A stretch of 58,431 nt of DNA. Source: Enterovirga sp. GTDB taxonomy: Bacteria; Pseudomonadota; Alphaproteobacteria; Rhizobiales; Beijerinckiaceae. The notes under the pieces are model-generated. The model was given only the letters and a program-made list of their open reading frames with translations. It was not told where the DNA came from and searched no databases. The translations under genes and the position numbers were made by a program. The stretch covers positions 1 to 58,431 of the forward strand of contig NZ_JAQGKF010000230.1 in assembly GCF_028290205.1 (NCBI RefSeq), written 5' to 3'. Positions 54,384 through 58,431 of the stretch are shown in pieces. Positions within the stretch are counted from its first letter, which is position 1. The number at the start of each line of letters is the position of its first letter.

Positions 54384-55706
54384 CTACCGGATCACGTTGA
54401 TGACGTCCTGCAGCATCTGCTGCGCCGTCGACATCACGCGGGTATTGGCGGAATAGGCCTGCTGGGTGACGATCATCTTGGAGAACTCGTCCGAGATGTC
54501 GGTGTTGGACATCTCGACCGAGCCGCCCGTGAGCGAGGAGCCCTGGAGGCCGAAGCTCGGCGCGCCGGACTCGGCCGTCTGCGCATAGCTGCCGCCATCC
54601 ATGCGCTTCAGAAGGTCGTTGGCGTTGAAATGCGCGACCAGAACCTGGGCGATGGTCGAGATCTGGCCGTTGGAATAGCTGCCGGTGACGCGGCCGTCGC
54701 TGGATACCGACACACCGTTCAGCGTTCCGGTCGAATAGCCGTCCTGCTGGATGTTGCCGTTCGACATCTCCCCGCCGGCATCGCCGTACTGGGTCAGGTT
54801 GCCGGAGCCGAACTTCACGCTGACCGGCCCGACCGTAGTGCCGTTGATGGCCAGCGACGGGATCGTCATGCTGGAGGCGGAGGTCAGGGCGCCGCTCGGC
54901 GTGAAGGTGGCGGCGCCGACCTTGGCCCACGCGGCCGCACTGCCCGTCGCCGTCGGGCTGACCTGGTAATAGAGGTTCCAGGTGTCCGTTCCGCCCGCGG
55001 CCGAGCTCGCGGTCTTGCCCCACCGGGTCTGCATCGTGACCGCCGTCCCGGCCCCGTCGTAGACGGTGACGTCGCCTCCCGCGATGGTCTGGCCCAGGAA
55101 GGCGGCCCGGTCCGCGCCGGACACCGTGGCGCCGCCCGCGAGGCCGGCATCGAGGAGTTCCGAACCGGCCACGGCTGCATCCGCCCTGGCGGTCTTCGGG
55201 TAGAGGGGAAGATTGGCCTGATAGGTGACCCCGCCTGTCTGTTTTGCCGGAAGCGGAGTGGTCGGAAGCTTGATCGGGGCACTCCCCTGGCCGGAGACGC
55301 TGCCCATCAGGTAATTGCCGGACCCGTTCACCAGGTAGCCGTTGGCGTCGCTCTGGAAGTCGCCCCGCCGCGTGAACAGGTTCTGGCCGGAGAAGACGGG
55401 CTGTGAGTTCGAGCCCGTGTTTGACTGCACGGTGAAGTAGCCGTCGCCGTTCAGAGCCATGTTGGTCGTGATGCCGGTCGATTTCAGGCTGCCCTGGAGC
55501 GTGTTGGTGAGCTGCGAGAAGGTGCCGACCGAACCCGCGCTTTCGTGCCGGGCGGGCGCGTCCGGGATCAGGTCCACGAAGCTCGTATCCACTCGCTTGA
55601 AGCCGACCGTCTGCGAGTTGGCGATGTTCCCCGAGATGTTCTCGAGGGCGTAGGACTGAGCCGACAGGCCGGTCACCGCCGTCGACAACGCATTCAGGAT
55701 ACCCAT
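54384..55706 (-). CDS. flgE: Flagellar hook protein FlgE
   Basis: FlgE, 440 residues. N-terminal motif MGILNALSTAVTGLSAQSYA and LENISGNIANSQTVGFKRVD; C-terminal EMSNTDISDEFSKMIVTQQA followed by YSANTRVMSTAQQMLQDVIN. ALNGDGYFTV and LFTRRGDFQSDANGYLVNGSG are FlgE/F/G family blocks. ATG at 55706 follows GGAGGGGG by 9 bases. A sigma-54 promoter is 56-71 bases upstream of the start. Confidence 0.95.
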   Translation of the reverse strand: MGILNALSTAVTGLSAQSYALENISGNIANSQTVGFKRVDTSFVDLIPDAPARHESAGSVGTFSQLTNTLQGSLKSTGITTNMALNGDGYFTVQSNTGSNSQPVFSGQNLFTRRGDFQSDANGYLVNGSGNYLMGSVSGQGSAPIKLPTTPLPAKQTGGVTYQANLPLYPKTARADAAVAGSELLDAGLAGGATVSGADRAAFLGQTIAGGDVTVYDGAGTAVTMQTRWGKTASSAAGGTDTWNLYYQVSPTATGSAAAWAKVGAATFTPSGALTSASSMTIPSLAINGTTVGPVSVKFGSGNLTQYGDAGGEMSNGNIQQDGYSTGTLNGVSVSSDGRVTGSYSNGQISTIAQVLVAHFNANDLLKRMDGGSYAQTAESGAPSFGLQGSSLTGGSVEMSNTDISDEFSKMIVTQQAYSANTRVMSTAQQMLQDVINVIR

Positions 55707-55761
55707 AGACGCAAACCCCCTCCGGCCCTGCGCAATCCGCGCCGGGGCACGGCAACGGATC

Positions 55762-55777
55762 AGCAACCGGCGTGCCA
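55762..55777 (-). promoter_or_regulatory. Sigma-54 (-24/-12) promoter of flgE-flgK-flgL
   Basis: On the minus strand TGGCAC (55777-55772), five bases, then TTGCT (55766-55762): a full match to the sigma-54 consensus TGGCAC-N5-TTGCW. The start site would be near 55751, leaving a leader of about 45 bases before the flgE ATG. Two inverted repeats lie upstream at enhancer distance. Confidence 0.85.
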
Positions 55778-55825
55778 GCCAGAAACCGCTGAATCCGCTG
55801 CCGTTTCGGGTTTGGCGGGGCTGCC

Positions 55826-55842
55826 GCCCGGCAGAACCGGGC
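55826..55842. promoter_or_regulatory. Inverted repeat, candidate FlbD-type enhancer (proximal)
   Basis: GCCCGG-CAGAA-CCGGGC: 6-base arms, 5-base spacer. Its centre is about 83 bases upstream of the predicted flgE start site. It shares CCCGGCAG with the distal repeat and has the same spacer length. Confidence 0.6.
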
Positions 55843-55848
55843 CAGCCT

Positions 55849-55867
55849 CCCGGCAGGTTTTGCCGGG
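55849..55867. promoter_or_regulatory. Inverted repeat, candidate FlbD-type enhancer (distal)
   Basis: CCCGGCA-GGTTT-TGCCGGG: 7-base arms, 5-base spacer. Its centre is about 107 bases upstream of the predicted flgE start site and 24 bases from the proximal repeat. It lies just past the ycjF stop. The arrangement resembles the paired ftr enhancer elements of Caulobacter sigma-54 flagellar promoters. Confidence 0.6.
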
Positions 55868-55871
55868 CTCC

Positions 55872-56897
55872 CTAGGCCTCGGGCCGGAGCCCGGACGCGA
55901 ATTCGCCGGCGACATCGCCGAGCCGGGGCGGCTGTTCGCGGATAAACGGCAGGGGCCGGCAGACCTCGATCGCGGCGAGTCCGAACCGCGCCGTCATCAG
56001 CCCGTTCAAAACCCCCTCGCCGAGCCGGGCCGAGATGCGGGCCGCGACGCCGTGGCCGAGCACCTGCTGGATCAGGCTGTCCCCGAGCGCCGCCCCGCCG
56101 GTCACGGCGAGGTGGTTCAGGGCCGCCCGGGCGAGCCTGAGAAAGCCCAGCATGCCCGGACGGCCGGCATAGATGCGGGCGATGTGGCGTAGAAGGCGGG
56201 CCCCGGCGAAGACCACGAAGGCGATGTCGACCAGCGCCCGCGGGCTCAGCGCGGTGACGACGGAGACCTGCTTCGCGGCCTCCGCCACGGCCCGGGTCGC
56301 CTGCTCGTCGAGCGGCGCCAGCAGCGTTCGCTCGGCCAGCGCCAGCCGGTCCTCCGCATCCATGATCTCGGCATCCGCGTCGGCGACGCTCGGCCCTGCC
56401 GCGGAGACCGCGCGGCCCTCGTAGAGCGCCGCGATCTCCCGGGCCACGGCGCGGGCCGTGGCGTGGTCGCGCACGGCGAGGGCCTCGACCGCCCGCATCC
56501 TGAGCGCCTCCGTGCGGCGCTCGCGCAGCACGCCGCGGATCTCGCGCGCCGCGATCACCACGAGCGACAGCACAGCCAGCGCCGTCAGGCCCACAGCCAC
56601 CCAGCCGAGCCAGGTCGAGGCGGCAAAGAGGTCGCGGATCAGCCGCTCGATCCCGAGCCCGATCGCCAAGCTGGCGAGCCCGCCCGTCGCGGCCAGGAGC
56701 AGTCGGGCCCAGGGCGCTTGACGGGGCGCGGGCGGCAGGACCGGCACGCGATCGGCGGCCACAATCGCGTCCGCCGGCTCCTCCGTGACGATGATGCGGG
56801 CGGCGTCCCGGACGTCGTCGGGGAGGTTCGGGCTCTCGGGGGTGACCGTGTAGGTGCCGGGCTGGTCGAGCCGATAGGCGCGCGGGCGCGTGCTCAT
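55872..56897 (-). CDS. ycjF: YcjF-family (DUF697/TIGR01620) membrane protein
   Basis: Inner-membrane protein of 341 residues with two helices near residues 65-110 (LLLATGGLASLAIGLGIERL and AVGLTALAVLSLVVIAAREI) and a C-terminal DUF697 region containing SPRALVDIAFVVFAGARLLR. It is the usual partner of YcjX. The start overlaps the ycjX stop by 4 bases (ATGA). The pair is linked to stress responses, but its biochemical role is unsettled. Confidence 0.87.
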   Translation of the reverse strand: MSTRPRAYRLDQPGTYTVTPESPNLPDDVRDAARIIVTEEPADAIVAADRVPVLPPAPRQAPWARLLLAATGGLASLAIGLGIERLIRDLFAASTWLGWVAVGLTALAVLSLVVIAAREIRGVLRERRTEALRMRAVEALAVRDHATARAVAREIAALYEGRAVSAAGPSVADADAEIMDAEDRLALAERTLLAPLDEQATRAVAEAAKQVSVVTALSPRALVDIAFVVFAGARLLRHIARIYAGRPGMLGFLRLARAALNHLAVTGGAALGDSLIQQVLGHGVAARISARLGEGVLNGLMTARFGLAAIEVCRPLPFIREQPPRLGDVAGEFASGLRPEA

Positions 56898-58360
56898 GGC
56901 AGCCGGTCTCCGAGGAGGAAATCGAGCGCGCGGTCGAGCCGGATATGCGGCAGGGCGGCTGAGCGGCCCGCCGCATCCACCGGGATGCGGGGCGGCCGGA
57001 AGCGCGGAAAGCGCAGCGAGCCGGGTTCGAGCCCGCCCGTGAACACGGTTTCGGGGTCGGCCGGCAGTTCGCCGGAGAAGATCGCGGCTTCGGTCTCGCC
57101 GTCGAACACGTCGTCGCCGATCCGCTCGCCAGCCTCCGGCGTGCCGGCCACCGCGCGCAGGCTTGTCCGGCCTTCCATGATGGAGGTTTCCCGGGTGGCC
57201 CGCACGGAGGCGAGTGCGACGGTGCCGACCCGCGCCCCGGCCGCCTCGGTGCGTCGCACGGCGCGCCCGACCAGCAGCCGCAGCAGGCGCTCCAGGCGGT
57301 CGTGGCTCGTGTGGTGGATGTGGTCGGCCTTGGTGGCCGCGAACAGGACCCGGTCGGCCCGCGGCGCGAAGATGCGGGACAGGAAGGAGTTGCGGCCCGC
57401 GTTGAAGGCCATCAGCACCCGGTCGAGCGCCTCTTCCAGCTCGGCCAGCGCCGCCGGCCCGCCGTCGGCCGCGGCCAGCACGTCCACCAGCACAATCTGC
57501 CGCTCGATGCGCTGGAAATGGTCACGGAAGAACGGCTGCACGACGCGCGTCTTGTAGCTCTCGAAGCGGCGCTGCATCAGGGCCGCGAGGCTGCCGGAGG
57601 CAATGCGGACCTCGGCGCCGAGATCAAGCGGCGCGAAGGTCAGGGCCGGCGAGCCGGCAAGATCGCCCGGCATCAGAAAGCGGCCGGGCGGGGTGGTGGC
57701 GACCGCTTCCGGTCCCTGCCGCAGCGCCCGCAGATAGGCCCGAAAGGCTTCGGCCAGCCGCTCGGCCTTCGCTTCGTCCGCCGGGGCGCCGGGGTCGACG
57801 GCGGCGAGCGCGGCCCGCCAGGGCGCGGCGGCCGCGGCGCGGCCCGGCCGCCCACTCGCGGCCACGGTCTCCCGCGACCAGTCGAGATAGCTCTGGTCGA
57901 TCAGCGACAGGTCGAGCAGCCACTCGCCTGGGTAATCCACGATGTCGAGCGACAGCGTCGCCGGGCCGGCCCGCCATCGGCTCGTGCGCTCGAAGTCGAT
58001 CTCGAGCCGGAGCTCCGCCGTGCGGCTGGTCGAAGCCGGCCAGCGTCGGTCGGCGACCAGGGCCTCGAGATGGGCCTCAAAGGCGAAGCGCGGCACGTCG
58101 TCGTTCGGCTGGTGGGCGAGCCGCGTCTGCCTGATGCGGCCCTCCGCAGCGGCCCGAAAGGCCGGCATCGGCGTGCGGCGGATCAGGTGGTGCACCAGGG
58201 CCGTCGTGAACACCGTCTTGCCCGAGCGGGCGAGCCCGGTGACGCCGAGCCGCAGCGTCGGCTGAAACAGGTCCTGGCCCGCCTGGCGCAGCGAATGCGC
58301 CGCGCCCGAGGCGCGCGACAGCGCGTCGCCGAAGGTCGAAAGGTCGGGAAAGGAGGGCAA
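56894..58360 (-). CDS. ycjX: YcjX-family GTP-binding protein (DUF463)
   Basis: P-loop protein of 488 residues. Walker A is GLARSGKTVFTTALVHHL, and the family block LSLDIVDYPGEWLLDLSLID contains the DxxG-type motif. LVDVLAAADGGPAAL and FAATKADHIHHTSHDRL (a TKAD specificity motif) follow. DUF463 proteins are GTPases induced in stress operons in enterobacteria. It is the first gene of ycjX-ycjF; its promoter would lie in the last 71 bases of the window. Confidence 0.9.
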   Translation of the reverse strand: MPSFPDLSTFGDALSRASGAAHSLRQAGQDLFQPTLRLGVTGLARSGKTVFTTALVHHLIRRTPMPAFRAAAEGRIRQTRLAHQPNDDVPRFAFEAHLEALVADRRWPASTSRTAELRLEIDFERTSRWRAGPATLSLDIVDYPGEWLLDLSLIDQSYLDWSRETVAASGRPGRAAAAAPWRAALAAVDPGAPADEAKAERLAEAFRAYLRALRQGPEAVATTPPGRFLMPGDLAGSPALTFAPLDLGAEVRIASGSLAALMQRRFESYKTRVVQPFFRDHFQRIERQIVLVDVLAAADGGPAALAELEEALDRVLMAFNAGRNSFLSRIFAPRADRVLFAATKADHIHHTSHDRLERLLRLLVGRAVRRTEAAGARVGTVALASVRATRETSIMEGRTSLRAVAGTPEAGERIGDDVFDGETEAAIFSGELPADPETVFTGGLEPGSLRFPRFRPPRIPVDAAGRSAALPHIRLDRALDFLLGDRLP

Positions 58361-58431
58361 CGCGGAACCTTTGGGAACGGCCGGAAGGAGACGTTAGCGC
58401 GGCGCTGCGGCCGGCGACACCTCGGGGACCG

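Noticed and set aside
1-58431. tRNA, rRNA, CRISPR array, insertion sequence or prophage
   Set aside because: I saw no cloverleaf sequences, no regularly spaced direct repeats and no transposase, integrase or phage genes; gene density and codon use are uniform apart from the porin.

Overview
The window is 58.4 kb of very GC-rich, densely packed bacterial chromosome with strong G/C preference at third codon positions. The gene set points to an alphaproteobacterium of the order Hyphomicrobiales (Rhizobiales): a rhizobial-type porin, an OpgC glucan succinyltransferase, HpnN and HpnP hopanoid proteins, an sdhCDAB operon, ergothioneine genes, stand-alone TctC binding proteins, a phasin and CxC-type MarR. 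A Methylobacteriaceae/Bradyrhizobiaceae-like lineage is plausible but not proven. I see no tRNA, rRNA, insertion sequence, prophage or CRISPR array.

Left part (1-13 kb, mostly minus strand): an Inh-like lipoprotein, an SGNH hydrolase overlapping opgC, a LigD-type polymerase and an ATP-dependent ligase as two overlapping genes, then sdhCDAB, a SLC13-type anion transporter with a divergent LysR regulator, an AhpD-like protein, and yggT-yggU-folD. A GGAAC-N16-CGTT element, the pattern of general-stress (EcfG) promoters, sits just upstream of sdhC. Two perfect palindromes lie between sdhA and sdhB.

Middle (13-31 kb): a DUF2147 protein; hpnN and hpnP side by side (hopanoid export and C-2 methylation); a secreted small Cys protein; an orphan TctC; a large GAF/PAS hybrid histidine kinase; egtB-egtD (ergothioneine). 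Divergent from egtB lies a compact three-gene operon encoding both subunits of a sulfopyruvate decarboxylase-like ThDP enzyme and a dehydrogenase with the sulfonate-binding PVGR signature of sulfolactaldehyde reductase. Then come a phasin, ubiB, a VOC protein, smpB and dapA.

Right part (31-58 kb): a Slt transglycosylase overlapping an alpha/beta hydrolase; an OmpA/BON envelope protein whose last ~35 codons are out of frame; a highly expressed-looking porin with a clear terminator; an IlvB-like ThDP enzyme divergent from a second TctC; a trehalose synthase-like GH13 enzyme; a DUF938 methyltransferase; GST and MarR; a membrane adenylate cyclase overlapping trmD; an M20 amidohydrolase; an acyl-CoA synthetase homologue that lacks the usual A10 lysine; an FAD oxidoreductase; flgE-flgK-flgL; and ycjX-ycjF. 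The flgE upstream region carries a perfect sigma-54 -24/-12 promoter preceded by two inverted repeats at enhancer distance, which implies a Caulobacter-like sigma-54/FlbD flagellar hierarchy.

All functional calls are from reading the sequence and family knowledge; no database search was run.
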